Shown one piece after another: positions 8,892 to 18,305 of a DNA stretch of 64,000 bases (positions within the stretch are counted from its first letter, which is position 1; each line of letters begins with the position of its first letter). The stretch comes from Rhizobium sp. (lineage in GTDB: Bacteria > Pseudomonadota > Alphaproteobacteria > Rhizobiales > Rhizobiaceae), in contig DPXQ01000005.1 of assembly GCA_003527225.1 (NCBI GenBank), positions 36,683-100,682 of the forward strand. The letters are read 5' to 3'. A model generated the notes under the pieces. That model was given only the letters and a program-made list of their open reading frames with translations, did no database searches and had not been told where the DNA came from. Made by a program: the position numbers and the translations under genes.

Positions 8892-10094
8892 ATGACAACG
8901 AAAGTAAGACGCTGGGCCCTCGCGGGTACCGGCCTGGGACTGGCTGCGTCCATTTCAGCAGCCACATTGTTCTTCGATCTGCCTTTTGGCAGGGCGGCCG
9001 CAGAGACGGAGGCAACGGGCGCTCCGGCGGCCGCCCCGCCGGCGACGCCGGTCACTGTCGCCGTGGTGAAAAGCCGCGACGTCACCACCTGGCAGGAGTT
9101 TTCGGGTCGGCTGGAAGCTGTCGACCATGTCGAAATCCGCCCCCGTGTCGGTGGCGCGATTCAGTCCGTGAATTTCCGCGAGGGCGCGTTGGTGAAGGCT
9201 GGAGACCTCCTCTTCACCATCGATCCCGCGCCCTATGAGGCGACCGTGGCCCAGGCCGCCGGGCAGGTCGCCTCCGCGGAAGCCAAGGTGGCGCTGGCGA
9301 ATACCGAACTCGAACGCGGCCGCCGTCTTGCGAGCAATCGCACGATCTCGCAGAGCGATCTGGATCAGCGCCAGAACGCCGTTGCCGAAGCGGAAGCCGC
9401 GCTGAAGACGGCTGAGGCCGTTCTTCGTTCCGCCCAGCTCGAGCTTGATTATACCAAGGTGCGCGCCCCGGTTTCCGGCCGCGCCGGCAAGGTCGCGATT
9501 ACCGTGGGCAACCTCGTTGCCGCAGGCTCTGCCTCGTCGGTGCTCACGACCCTGGTGTCGACCGATCCGATCTATGCAAGTTTCAACGCCAGTGAGGAGA
9601 TCGTCGCGCGCGCGCTTTCCGAGTTGCCGGCGACCGACGGCGCCCTGCCGCCTATTGATCAGATTCCGGTCGAGATCGGGACGCTTGCCGATGAGGGCAC
9701 ACCCATCAAGGGCAAACTGCAGCTGATCGGCAACGAGGTGGATGCGTCGAGCGGGACGATCGCGGTTCGCGCCGTGATCGACAATCCGCAAGGGCACCTG
9801 ATCCCCGGCCAGTTCGTGCGCATCCGCATGGGCGAACCACGGCCGGACAACAAGATCCTCGTCAGCGAAAAGGCGATTGGAACAGATCAGGACAAGAAAT
9901 TCGTCTTCGTCGTCGATGCCGACAACAAGGTGACCTATCGTCCGGTCGAGCTTGGTGCCAGTGCCGATGGCGAGCGGATCGTTACGAGCGGACTTGCCGA
10001 TGGCGACCGGGTTATCGTGAACGGCCTGCAGCGCGTGCGCCCCGGCGCATTGGTCGATCCGCAGACCAAGGAGGCCGTTGCGGCCGTGAATTGA
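8892..10094 (+). CDS. RND efflux periplasmic adaptor (MexE/AcrA family)
   Basis: A 400-residue membrane-fusion protein. An N-terminal signal or anchor segment (about 9-30, no lipobox cysteine) precedes the barrel-sandwich half-motif EIRPRVGGAIQSVNFREGA. A helical hairpin (about 115-175) follows, then the second lipoyl half (LDYTKVRAPVSGRAGK) and beta-barrel and membrane-proximal domains. The GATG context at 8892 with AAGGAGT 13 bases upstream supports the start. It would link the inner-membrane pump to an outer-membrane TolC-type channel, which is not encoded nearby. The drug or metabolite exported cannot be read from sequence. Confidence 0.92.
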   Translation: MTTKVRRWALAGTGLGLAASISAATLFFDLPFGRAAAETEATGAPAAAPPATPVTVAVVKSRDVTTWQEFSGRLEAVDHVEIRPRVGGAIQSVNFREGALVKAGDLLFTIDPAPYEATVAQAAGQVASAEAKVALANTELERGRRLASNRTISQSDLDQRQNAVAEAEAALKTAEAVLRSAQLELDYTKVRAPVSGRAGKVAITVGNLVAAGSASSVLTTLVSTDPIYASFNASEEIVARALSELPATDGALPPIDQIPVEIGTLADEGTPIKGKLQLIGNEVDASSGTIAVRAVIDNPQGHLIPGQFVRIRMGEPRPDNKILVSEKAIGTDQDKKFVFVVDADNKVTYRPVELGASADGERIVTSGLADGDRVIVNGLQRVRPGALVDPQTKEAVAAVN

Positions 10095-10163
10095 ATTGAC
10101 GGGGCGGGGCGTTGGCGCTCCGTCCCTTTCCGCATCGCATTTGATCCGCTGGGGGATATCGCT

Positions 10164-10177
10164 CCTCTGGCGAGAGG
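10164..10177 (+). terminator. Small hairpin with T-rich tail between adaptor and pump genes
   Basis: CCTCT-GGCG-AGAGG followed by TTTCTTTG lies in the 122-base gap between the adaptor and pump genes. A 5-bp stem is weak; it could act as an attenuator setting the adaptor:pump ratio, or be incidental. Confidence 0.3.
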
Positions 10178-10216
10178 TTTCTTTGTCAAAAATTCCACCC
10201 TCGAGAGGGCTTCGAA

Positions 10217-13200
10217 ATGAGCATTTCCCGCTTTTTTGTCGACCGGCCGGTGTTCGCAGCGGTCCTGTCGATCCTCATCGTCGTTGCAGGCCTGATCGGC
10301 ATGCGTTCGCTGCCGATCTCGGAATATCCCGAGGTCGTGCCGCCTTCCATCGTCGTGCGCGCGGTCTATCCCGGCGCCAATCCCGTTGTCATTTCCGAGA
10401 CGGTGGCGACCCCGCTCGAGGAGCAGATCAACGGTGTCGACGACATGCTTTACATGAACAGCCAGGCGACGTCCGACGGCGTGCTGACGCTGACCGTGAC
10501 CTTCAAGCTCGGCACAGATCCGGACAAGGCACAACAGCTCGTCCAGAACCGGGTCTCTCAGGCCGAACCACGCCTGCCGGCGGAGGTTCGCGCGATTGGT
10601 GTCACCACCGTCAAGAGCTCGCCGGACTTCATCATGGTGGTCAACCTGGTATCGACCACCGACCGATACGACGTGACCTATCTGCGCAATTACGCCACGC
10701 TGAACATCAAGGACCGTCTGGCACGGATCGAAGGCGCTGGCCAGGTTCAGGTCTTCGGTGCCGGCGACTACGCCATGCGTATCTGGATCGATCCGCAGAA
10801 GGCGGCCGAACACGCGCTGGCCGCAAGCGACATCACCAATGCCATCCGCCAGCAGAACGTGCAGGCCGCGGCCGGCATCATCGGGGCATCCCCAAGCCCG
10901 AGCGGTGTCGACCTGCAGCTCAACGTCAATGCACAGGGGCGTCTGAGCACGCCCGAGGAATTCGGCGAGATCATCGTCAAGACCGGAAATGAAGGAGAGA
11001 TCACGCGTCTCAAGGACGTCGCCCGTATCGAAATGGGCGCGGCCGACTACACGCTCCGTTCCCTGCTCGACGGCAAGCCGGCAGTGGCCATCGCTGTTCT
11101 CCAGGCGCCCGGTTCGAACGCCATCGAAATCGCCGACAATGTGCGCGCTACCATGGACCAGCTTCAGCTCGCCATGCCTGACGGCGTAAAATACGAGATC
11201 GTCTACGACACCACGGAATTCGTGCGCGCGTCGATCGAGAAAGTCGTCGATACGCTTCTGGAGGCAGTGGCCCTCGTGGTCCTCGTCGTCATCCTCTTCC
11301 TGCAGACCTGGCGTGCGTCGATCATCCCGCTGATTGCCGTACCGGTTTCGATTATCGGCACGTTTGCGGTGATGTATGCCTTCGGATTCTCGATCAATGC
11401 GCTGACGCTCTTCGGGCTGGTGCTCGCCATCGGCATCGTGGTGGACGACGCGATCGTCGTCGTCGAAAACGTCGAGCGCAATATCGAAAACGGGTTGTCG
11501 CCGCGCGAGGCGACCTATCGTGCCATGCGGGAAGTCTCCGGGCCGATTATCGCCATCGCGCTGGTGCTTGTTGCGGTCTTCGTGCCCTTGGCGTTCATCA
11601 GCGGCCTTTCCGGCCAGTTCTACCGCCAGTTCGCACTGACCATCGCCATCTCGACGGTGATCTCGGCGATCAACTCGCTGACCCTGTCGCCGGCCCTGGC
11701 TGCCCTTCTGCTGAAGGATCACCATGCGCCCAAGGATTGGCTGACGCGCGCCATGGATATGGTCTTCGGCTGGTTCTTCCGCGGTTTCAACCGGGCCTTC
11801 GGCGCCGCATCAAATGGCTACGGCCGCAGCGTCGGCGGTCTCCTGTCGCGCAAGTCGCTGGTCATGGTCGTCTATCTCGCGCTGATCGGCGCCACCTACA
11901 CCGTCTTCAACGCGGTTCCGGGCGGCTTCGTCCCGGCGCAGGACAAGCAGTATCTCATCGGCTTTGCGCAATTGCCGGACGGTGCGACGCTCGACAGGAC
12001 GGAAGAGGTGATCAAGCGGATGAGCGACATCGCGCTGAAACAGCCGGGCGTCGCCCATGCCATCGCCTTCCCCGGTCTGTCGATCAACGGTTTCACCATC
12101 GGCTCCAATTCGGGCATCGTCTTTGCGGTTCTCGACGATTTTTCCGAGCGCACGACGCCCGAACTCTCCGGCGGCGCCATCGCCATGCAGCTGAACCAGA
12201 AGTTCTCCGGCATCCAGGACGCCTTCATCGCGATGTTCCCGCCGCCGCCGGTCAACGGCCTCGGCTCCACGGGCGGCTTCAAGCTACAGATCGAGGACCG
12301 CGCCGGTCTCGGCTACCAGGCGCTGGACGAGGCGACCAAGGCCTTCCTCGGCAAGGCGTACCAGACGCCGGAGCTTGCGGGCCTGTTCTCCAGCTTCCAG
12401 ATCAACGTGCCGCAGCTCTATGCCGATCTCGACCGCTCGAAGGCGGAACAGCTCGGGGTGTCGGTAACCGACGTGTTCGAAACGCTGCAGATCTATCTCG
12501 GCTCGCTCTACGTGAACGACTTCAATGCCTTCGGCCGCACCTACAGTGTCCGCGTGCAGGCCGATGCCGCGTTTCGTTCGAGGCCGGAGGATATCGGTCA
12601 GCTGAAGGTTCGTTCGCGCAACGGGCAGATGATCCCGCTTTCGGCCCTGCTGAAGGTCGACAGCACCACGGGGCCGGAGCGCACCACGCGCTATAACGGC
12701 TTCCTCGCTGCCGACATCAATGGCGGCCCGGCGCCGGGCTTCTCGTCTGGGCAGGCGCAGGCGGCCGTCGAGCGCATCGCCGACGAAACGCTGCCGAACG
12801 GCATCACCTTTGAGTGGACGGACCTGACCTACCAGCAGATCCTGGCCGGCAATTCGAGCATCGTCGTCTTTCCGCTCGCCCTGCTGCTCGTCTATCTCGT
12901 GTTGGCGGCCCAGTATGAGAGCCTGACGCTGCCGATCGCGATCGTGATGATCGTGCCGATGGGCGTGCTCGCCGCGCTGGCCGGCGTCTGGTACACGGGC
13001 GGGGACAACAACATCTTCACCCAGATCGGCCTCATGGTGCTGGTGGGGCTCTCGGCGAAGAACGCGATCCTGATCGTCGAATTCGCCCGCGAACTGGAAT
13101 TCGAGGGCCGAACGCCGGTCCAGGCGGCGATCGAGGCGAGCCGGCTTCGCCTGCGGCCGATCCTGATGACGTCCATGGCCTTCATCATGGGTGTCGTGCC

Positions 13201-13417
13201 CCTGGTGATTTCGACCGGGGCGGGCGCGGAAATGCGGGCGGCGATGGGGCTGGCGGTGTTCTCCGGCATGATCGGTGTCACCTTCTTCGGCATCTTCATG
13301 ACGCCGGTCTTCTATGTGCTCCTGCGGCGCCTCACGGGCAATCGCCCGCTGGTGCACCACAATGACGACGCGCCGGAAGTGGATGGAGTGCAAACCCATC
13401 GCATCGCGGCAGAATAG
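10217..13417 (+). CDS. RND multidrug efflux permease (MexF/AcrB, HAE1 family)
   Basis: A 1066-residue proton-driven inner-membrane transporter of typical length. It has the family start MSISRFFVDRPVFAAVLSI, two large periplasmic loops and twelve predicted helices. The proton-relay aspartate pair is in helix 4 (GIVVDDAIVVVENVERN), and the second half carries GLSAKNAILIVEFA. It is co-oriented with the adaptor gene, and a terminator-like hairpin follows about 110 bases past its stop. LysR control through the divergent gene is likely. Substrate specificity is unknown; similarity to MexF suggests amphiphilic aromatics, which would fit the aromatic-degradation genes beside it but is not demonstrated. 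Confidence 0.94.
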   Translation: MSISRFFVDRPVFAAVLSILIVVAGLIGMRSLPISEYPEVVPPSIVVRAVYPGANPVVISETVATPLEEQINGVDDMLYMNSQATSDGVLTLTVTFKLGTDPDKAQQLVQNRVSQAEPRLPAEVRAIGVTTVKSSPDFIMVVNLVSTTDRYDVTYLRNYATLNIKDRLARIEGAGQVQVFGAGDYAMRIWIDPQKAAEHALAASDITNAIRQQNVQAAAGIIGASPSPSGVDLQLNVNAQGRLSTPEEFGEIIVKTGNEGEITRLKDVARIEMGAADYTLRSLLDGKPAVAIAVLQAPGSNAIEIADNVRATMDQLQLAMPDGVKYEIVYDTTEFVRASIEKVVDTLLEAVALVVLVVILFLQTWRASIIPLIAVPVSIIGTFAVMYAFGFSINALTLFGLVLAIGIVVDDAIVVVENVERNIENGLSPREATYRAMREVSGPIIAIALVLVAVFVPLAFISGLSGQFYRQFALTIAISTVISAINSLTLSPALAALLLKDHHAPKDWLTRAMDMVFGWFFRGFNRAFGAASNGYGRSVGGLLSRKSLVMVVYLALIGATYTVFNAVPGGFVPAQDKQYLIGFAQLPDGATLDRTEEVIKRMSDIALKQPGVAHAIAFPGLSINGFTIGSNSGIVFAVLDDFSERTTPELSGGAIAMQLNQKFSGIQDAFIAMFPPPPVNGLGSTGGFKLQIEDRAGLGYQALDEATKAFLGKAYQTPELAGLFSSFQINVPQLYADLDRSKAEQLGVSVTDVFETLQIYLGSLYVNDFNAFGRTYSVRVQADAAFRSRPEDIGQLKVRSRNGQMIPLSALLKVDSTTGPERTTRYNGFLAADINGGPAPGFSSGQAQAAVERIADETLPNGITFEWTDLTYQQILAGNSSIVVFPLALLLVYLVLAAQYESLTLPIAIVMIVPMGVLAALAGVWYTGGDNNIFTQIGLMVLVGLSAKNAILIVEFARELEFEGRTPVQAAIEASRLRLRPILMTSMAFIMGVVPLVISTGAGAEMRAAMGLAVFSGMIGVTFFGIFMTPVFYVLLRRLTGNRPLVHHNDDAPEVDGVQTHRIAAE

Positions 13418-13439
13418 GATGTGAGAAAAGGACATGGAA

Positions 13440-13462
13440 GGAGGCCATCAAGTCGGGCCTCC
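13440..13462 (+). terminator. GGAGGCC hairpin just past the efflux operon
   Basis: A perfect 7-bp inverted repeat, GGAGGCC / GGCCTCC with a 9-base loop, starts 22 bases past the pump stop codon. There is no T-run, so termination is likely completed at the stronger hairpin at 13529. Confidence 0.35.
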
Positions 13463-13528
13463 GTCTACAAGTCTCTGTGTGATCGGGCCTAGCAGCCAAA
13501 ATATAAAAGCACTATCAATCTCTTGCGC

Positions 13529-13564
13529 AAAGCTCCGCTTGGCGCTCGCCAGCGGGGCTTTTGC
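13529..13564 (+). terminator. Rho-independent terminator of the RND operon
   Basis: AAAGCTCCGCTTGGC pairs with GCCAGCGGGGCTTTT through a short CTC-containing loop, with one bulge and one G-U pair, and is followed by TTTTGCTTGTT. The A-rich left flank means it could also work on the minus strand. Confidence 0.7.
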
Positions 13565-13860
13565 TTGTTCCGTACTGTGTCCATTCTTGAGCACCACAAT
13601 CGTGCGAATGCGCTCCAGGCCGAACTGCAGGAGGATATCCCGTACCTTATTATCTCGTCCGCGGGCGGCTGCTGTCACCCGGTCGTGTGGCAGGTTACTG
13701 CCAATGAAGCCAGATAGGACGGCTGGAACTCTCCGACATAGTCGATCTCAAAGGCCAGCCCCTGTTTCAGGCCCTCAACAACTTTATGAGAGGTAACAGC
13801 TAGGGCGGCGATATCGTCATTGGCGAACGGGCTTTATCCCCCGTTGCAGCCAACGGCAGG
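13565..13860 (-). pseudogene. Possible relict coding segment, unidentified
   Basis: Between the efflux terminator and the hydratase/dehydrogenase gene I see no intact gene. On the minus strand an open stretch between stops reads roughly ANDDIAALAVTSHKVVEGLK then FEIDYVGEFQPSYLASLAV (about 13845 down to 13678), which looks protein-like. It has no start codon and stops abruptly. Another minus frame continues below 13678. This could be the eroded remnant of a gene. I do not recognise the family and the call is weak. Confidence 0.25.
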
Positions 13861-13913
13861 GGCCGGCAAACGGATTCGACATCGAATGGAGGGGCGAAGG
13901 CCCGGAAAGCCTA

Positions 13914-15869
13914 TCAGTTCTTCGATCCCGCGCTTCGCTCGGTGTAGAACATCGGACCGCCGCGCCAGCGCGGGAAACCATAGCCATGGATTTCGACGAG
14001 ATCGATGTCGGAGGCCTTTTCGGCGATGCCTTCCGCCAGAATTGCCTTACCTTCCCGGGCCATGGCGCCGACCAAACGATCCGCGATCGCCTCGGCATCC
14101 AAGGTGGGACCGGGCTGGATCAGGGGAGCGAGAAGGCTTGCGACTTCGTCTGAAGGAAGCGGACGGCGATCGCCCGGTTTGTAGTCATACCAGCCGCCGC
14201 CGGTCTTCTGGCCCTTGCGCCCGGCCCGCACCAGAATGTCGCCGAGCGTTTCGGGTATATCCTGGCCCTCGGCACGCGCGCCCTCACGTTGCAGGAAGGC
14301 GATGTCGAGACCGCCGAGGTCCTGCGCTTCGAAGGGTCCCATGGCGAAACCGTAGCCACGCATGGCCGCATCGACGGCCGAAACCGCCACTCCCCGCCGG
14401 ACCATAGCTTCCGCTTCGGCGCGGTAGCGTTTGAGAATGCGGTTGCCGATGAAGCCTTCGCAGATGCCGGCGCGCACCGGCACCTTACCGAGCATCCGGG
14501 CAATGGCGAAGCCGGTCGCCAGCGTCGTGTCGGCGGTCTGCTGCGCCGGCACGATCTCCAGGAGCTTCATGACATTGGCCGGGCTGAAGAAATGCAGGCC
14601 GATGAAACGGGCGGGATTGGGCAGGCCCTCGGCGATCGCCCGCGGATCGAGATAGGAGGTGTTGGTCGCCAACACCGCATCGGGGCGGCAGACGCGGCCC
14701 AGCCGCGCAAACACCTGGCGCTTGACCGAAAGCTCCTCGAAGACGGCTTCGATCACGAGATCGGTATCGGCAAGCGCGGCATAGTCCGTCGAACCCGTGA
14801 TCCCGGCAAGCCGCGCTTCGGCGGCCGCCTCGGTGAGGCGCCCGCGCTTGACGGCTCCGGCGAAGATATCCTTGAGATTGGCGATGCCACGCTCGACGGC
14901 CGCATCATCCCGTTCGATCAAGATAACCGGCAACCCCGCGTCTCGCAAGGCAGCGGCAATGCCCGCCCCCATCGTACCGCCGCCGATGACGGCAGCATTC
15001 CTGAGCGGCAGGGTCTGAACGCCGGACAGGGCCGCCGGCCGCGGGGCCGCCCGCTCGGCGAAGAAGACGTGGCGGAGTGCCGCCGCCTGCCCGGAGGCGC
15101 GCAGTTCAAGGAAAGTGGCGCGTTCGAACAGCATCGCGGAGGCAAAATCGGCTTCCGTTGCCCGCCGCAGGCAGGCGAGGGCCCTGAGCGGCGCAATCTC
15201 GCCCCTGGAGCGCTTGGCGATCGCCGTCTCAGCCTCGGTCCAGAAGGAATCCGCTGCTGTGGGCGCGGGACGAATTGAGAGCGGCTGGGGAAGGGGGTCC
15301 ACGAGCCGTTCCCGGGCAAAGGCGATGGCAGCTGTGCGGAGATCGCCGTCGACGATCCTGTCGATCAGGCCAAGCTCCAGTGCCCGAGGAGCGCGCACCG
15401 GTTTACCCGTGGTCACCAGATCGACGGCGGCCTCGACGCCGGCAAGCCGCACCGTGCGCACCGTTCCGCCGGCACCGGGAACGATCCCGAGTGTCACTTC
15501 CGGCAGGCCAACCGAGGCATCTGCTGTCGCAAGACGGAAACGGCAACCAAGTGCGATCTCGAAGCCGCCACCAAGGGCTGAACCATGGATCGCCGCGATC
15601 CAGGGCTTGGCCGCCAGCTCAATGCCCGAGACGACATCAGGCAGATGGGGAGGCTGGGGCGGCTTGTCGAATTCGCTGACATCGGCGCCGGCAATAAAGG
15701 TCCGCCCGGCGCAGAAAAGCACCGCGGCCGAGACATCGGGATCGCCGTCCAGCGCGGTCACCGCGTCCAAGAGACCTTGGCGCACGGCCTGGCTCAATGC
15801 GTTGACGGGCGGGTTGTCGATTGTGACGACAGCGATGTTACCCTCACGGGCGATGGTGACGACGGACAT
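13914..15869 (-). CDS. Bifunctional enoyl-CoA hydratase / 3-hydroxyacyl-CoA dehydrogenase (likely PaaF+PaaH role)
   Basis: A 651-residue FadB/FadJ-like fusion. Residues 1-180 are a crotonase domain with oxyanion and glutamate motifs (FIAGADVSEFD, ALGGGFEIALGC, GLPEVTLGIVPGAGGT). From about 290 an NAD-binding dehydrogenase domain begins (VIGGGTMGAGIAAAL), followed by the C-terminal dehydrogenase repeats. It lies 6 bases after livF, at the end of the paaN-liv operon. No separate paaF or paaH gene is present in the cluster, so this protein most likely hydrates 2,3-dehydroadipyl-CoA and oxidises 3-hydroxyadipyl-CoA. A general beta-oxidation role is the alternative. Confidence 0.85.
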   Translation of the reverse strand: MSVVTIAREGNIAVVTIDNPPVNALSQAVRQGLLDAVTALDGDPDVSAAVLFCAGRTFIAGADVSEFDKPPQPPHLPDVVSGIELAAKPWIAAIHGSALGGGFEIALGCRFRLATADASVGLPEVTLGIVPGAGGTVRTVRLAGVEAAVDLVTTGKPVRAPRALELGLIDRIVDGDLRTAAIAFARERLVDPLPQPLSIRPAPTAADSFWTEAETAIAKRSRGEIAPLRALACLRRATEADFASAMLFERATFLELRASGQAAALRHVFFAERAAPRPAALSGVQTLPLRNAAVIGGGTMGAGIAAALRDAGLPVILIERDDAAVERGIANLKDIFAGAVKRGRLTEAAAEARLAGITGSTDYAALADTDLVIEAVFEELSVKRQVFARLGRVCRPDAVLATNTSYLDPRAIAEGLPNPARFIGLHFFSPANVMKLLEIVPAQQTADTTLATGFAIARMLGKVPVRAGICEGFIGNRILKRYRAEAEAMVRRGVAVSAVDAAMRGYGFAMGPFEAQDLGGLDIAFLQREGARAEGQDIPETLGDILVRAGRKGQKTGGGWYDYKPGDRRPLPSDEVASLLAPLIQPGPTLDAEAIADRLVGAMAREGKAILAEGIAEKASDIDLVEIHGYGFPRWRGGPMFYTERSAGSKN

Positions 15870-15875
15870 GTGTAA

Positions 15876-16577
15876 TCAGATTCCCAGATAGGCTTCTCGA
15901 ATGCGGGGATCGGCGAGCAATTCGCCGGCCGGTCCTTCCATGGTGATCTTGCCGGTTTCCATGACATAGCCCCGGTCGGCTACCGACAGGGCGCCAAAGG
16001 CGTTTTGCTCGACCAGGAGCACGGTGACCTTGAGGTCCCGCATGCTCCTGACCACGTCGAAGATCTGCTGGACCAGGATCGGAGCCAGCCCCATCGAGGG
16101 CTCATCGAGCAAGAGGCAGGAGGGACGACCCATCAATGCGCGCGCGATCGCCAGCATCTGTTGCTGGCCGCCCGACAGGCCACCTGCCGAGAGATTGCGT
16201 TTCTCCTTGAGGATCGGGAACATCTGGAAGGCATTTTCCATATCCCTGTCGACCCGGTCGTCGGCAAACAGGAATGCCCCGAGGCGCAGGTTTTCCTCAA
16301 CCGTGAGGTTGGTGAAGATCTGACGGCCTTCGGGAGACTGGGCGAGCCCCCGCTTCAGGCGCTTGTAGGCCGGCGTGGTGGCAAGCGCTTCGCCCCGGAA
16401 TACGATCTGCCCGGCACTGATCGGCTGCAGGCCGGACAGGCAGCGCAGCAAGGTCGTCTTGCCAGCGCCATTGGCTCCGACGATCGTGACGATCTCACCG
16501 GAATCAATGTGCAGATCGATGCCGTGCAGCGCTTCGATGCGGCCATAGCGCGACCGCAGCCCCTCAACTGTGAGCAT
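15876..16577 (-). CDS. livF: Branched-chain-type ABC transporter ATPase LivF-like
   Basis: A 233-residue ATPase. Walker A is GANGAGKTT, the signature LSGGQQQMLAIARAL and Walker B SCLLLDEPSMGLAP, which is characteristic of LivF. I start it at 16577 (MLTVEGLRSRYGRIEAL), giving a 14-base overlap with livG; an upstream in-frame ATG at 16622 lies deep in livG and is unlikely. It powers a HAAT-family importer with LivG, LivM and LivH. Because the whole transporter lies inside the phenylacetate operon, the ligand is more likely an aromatic acid than leucine. That is inference from context. Confidence 0.88.
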   Translation of the reverse strand: MLTVEGLRSRYGRIEALHGIDLHIDSGEIVTIVGANGAGKTTLLRCLSGLQPISAGQIVFRGEALATTPAYKRLKRGLAQSPEGRQIFTNLTVEENLRLGAFLFADDRVDRDMENAFQMFPILKEKRNLSAGGLSGGQQQMLAIARALMGRPSCLLLDEPSMGLAPILVQQIFDVVRSMRDLKVTVLLVEQNAFGALSVADRGYVMETGKITMEGPAGELLADPRIREAYLGI

Positions 16578-17349
16578 GGGACGCCTCCTGTGCCTGGGTT
16601 CCGAGATAGGCCGCGATGACATCCGGATTGCGGGCGACGGCAGCGGGGTCGCCCTCGGCGATCTTCACCCCATGATCGAGGACGACGATGTGGTTGGAGA
16701 TGCGCATGACCATCTTCATGTCATGCTCGACCAGAAGAATGGCGACGCCGGAAGCAGCCACCTCGGCGATCAGGTGGTCGATCTCCTCGGTTTCGACTGC
16801 GTTGCAGCCGGCGGCCGGCTCGTCGAGCAGCAGGACCTTGGTGTCGAGGGCAAGCGCGCGTGCAATCTCCAGCCGCTTCAGCGCACCATAGGAGAGATTT
16901 CCGGCCTCGAGTTCGGCGGCGTTGGCAAGGCCGACACGCGCCAGCAGTTCCCGCGCCCCGGCTTCAGCCTCCCTGGAACGCCGGCGCGAGCCCGGGAGCC
17001 CGAGCAGGTCCGCGAACACCGAGCCCTTTTCTTTCAGGTGAAAGCCGGCGATGGCGTTTTCCAGCACGGTCATGTTCTGGAAGATCTGCAGGTTCTGGAA
17101 GGTACGCGACATGCCGCGGCGCGCCAGAAGATGCGGAGAAAATCCGGTCACCTCCTCGCCGTTCAGCCGGACCTTGCCGGATCTCGGCATGTAGACGCCC
17201 GAGATCATGTTGAACAAGGTGGTCTTTCCCGCCCCGTTCGGCCCGATCACAGACACGATCTCCCCCGGATTGACCGAAAAGCTCACATCATCGACGGCGC
17301 GCAGGCCACCGAAGGCAATTCCCAATCCCTCGACGCTGAGAAGGCTCAT
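16564..17349 (-). CDS. livG: Branched-chain-type ABC transporter ATPase LivG-like
   Basis: A 261-residue ATPase partner of LivF. Walker A is GPNGAGKTT, the signature is the LivG-type LSYGALKRLEIARAL, and Walker B is VLLLDEPAAGCN, with cysteine where leucine is usual. The C-terminal GDPAAVARNPDVIAAYLG tail is typical of LivG. Its start overlaps the livM stop by four bases (ATGA-type coupling). Confidence 0.88.
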   Translation of the reverse strand: MSLLSVEGLGIAFGGLRAVDDVSFSVNPGEIVSVIGPNGAGKTTLFNMISGVYMPRSGKVRLNGEEVTGFSPHLLARRGMSRTFQNLQIFQNMTVLENAIAGFHLKEKGSVFADLLGLPGSRRRSREAEAGARELLARVGLANAAELEAGNLSYGALKRLEIARALALDTKVLLLDEPAAGCNAVETEEIDHLIAEVAASGVAILLVEHDMKMVMRISNHIVVLDHGVKIAEGDPAAVARNPDVIAAYLGTQAQEASHAHS

Positions 17350-18305
17350 GCTCCCCTCCCGGTGAATTGACGCAGCAGCGACGGTAACAGGCCTTCGCGC
17401 AAGAAGATCATGACCAGCATCATTACCAGCCCGAGCATGACCTGCTCGTATTCGGCAAATACCGTCAGCACCTGCGGCAGGAGGGTGAGGATGCCGGCGC
17501 CGAGGATTGCCCCGAGTACGGATCCGGCGCCGCCAAGTACGGCCATGGTGACCATTTCGATCGAGTGCATGTAGCCCGCGACGTCCGGCGTGATGAACTT
17601 GTTCTGCAAGGCAAGAAGGGAGCCGGAGGCCGACGCATAGACCGCCGAGATCACGAAGGCCTGGAGCTTCAGCCGCGGAACATCGACGCCTACGGTGCTT
17701 GCGGCGATCTCGGAACCGTGGAGCGCCCGCAAGGCACGGCCCGTCGGGCTGTCATAGAGATTGAGCGCAAGCCAGGCGCCGATCAGCAGGCAGAGCCCGC
17801 AGAAGAAATACCAGAACTGCGGAGCGGACAGGTCCAGCCCCACAGTTTTGAGCACTTGCCGCAGGCCGAGATCAGCAACCGCGATGCCGTCCGGTCCGCC
17901 GGTGAGCCAGGCCTCGTTTGACAGCACCATGGAGACCAGGATGCCGAAACCAAGCGATGCAACGGCGAGGTAGTAGCCCTTGAGACGCAGGATCGGTCGG
18001 CCGACCACGTAGGCGATCGACGCCGAAAGCACCGCGCCGAGGATAGCGGCGAAAGCCGGATGAAGGCCGAGATGTACGGGCGCCAGTGCCGAGGCATAGG
18101 CGCCGATACCGGCAAAGCCCGCATGGCCGAGGCTGATCTGTCCGGCAAAGCCCGTCAGGATGACGATGCCGACCACCGCTACCCCATTCACAAACAAGAG
18201 CGAACCGACGCGGAAATAGTAGGCGGAAGGAAAGAAGAACGGAGTTGCCGCAATGAGCAGCGCAAGCACCAGCAGCGTTGTCTGTTTTGTCGTGAGCCGC
18301 ATCAT
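17346..18305 (-). CDS. livM: Branched-chain-type ABC transporter permease LivM-like
   Basis: A 319-residue permease starting with MMRLTTKQTT, with eight to ten hydrophobic helices and the LivM hallmarks GFAGQISLGHAGFAGIGAYA and GRALRALHGSEIAA. Translation starts at 18305, the last base of the livH TGA stop (TGATG), so the two are translationally coupled. The open frame continues upstream to 18755 inside livH, but that is a shadow. It pairs with LivH to form the membrane channel. Confidence 0.88.
   Translation of the reverse strand: MMRLTTKQTTLLVLALLIAATPFFFPSAYYFRVGSLLFVNGVAVVGIVILTGFAGQISLGHAGFAGIGAYASALAPVHLGLHPAFAAILGAVLSASIAYVVGRPILRLKGYYLAVASLGFGILVSMVLSNEAWLTGGPDGIAVADLGLRQVLKTVGLDLSAPQFWYFFCGLCLLIGAWLALNLYDSPTGRALRALHGSEIAASTVGVDVPRLKLQAFVISAVYASASGSLLALQNKFITPDVAGYMHSIEMVTMAVLGGAGSVLGAILGAGILTLLPQVLTVFAEYEQVMLGLVMMLVMIFLREGLLPSLLRQFTGRGA

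Noticed and set aside
13434..13796. 120-codon plus-strand ORF after the RND pump
   Set aside because: It runs through two hairpins including the operon terminator, has no ribosome site and no protein-like composition.
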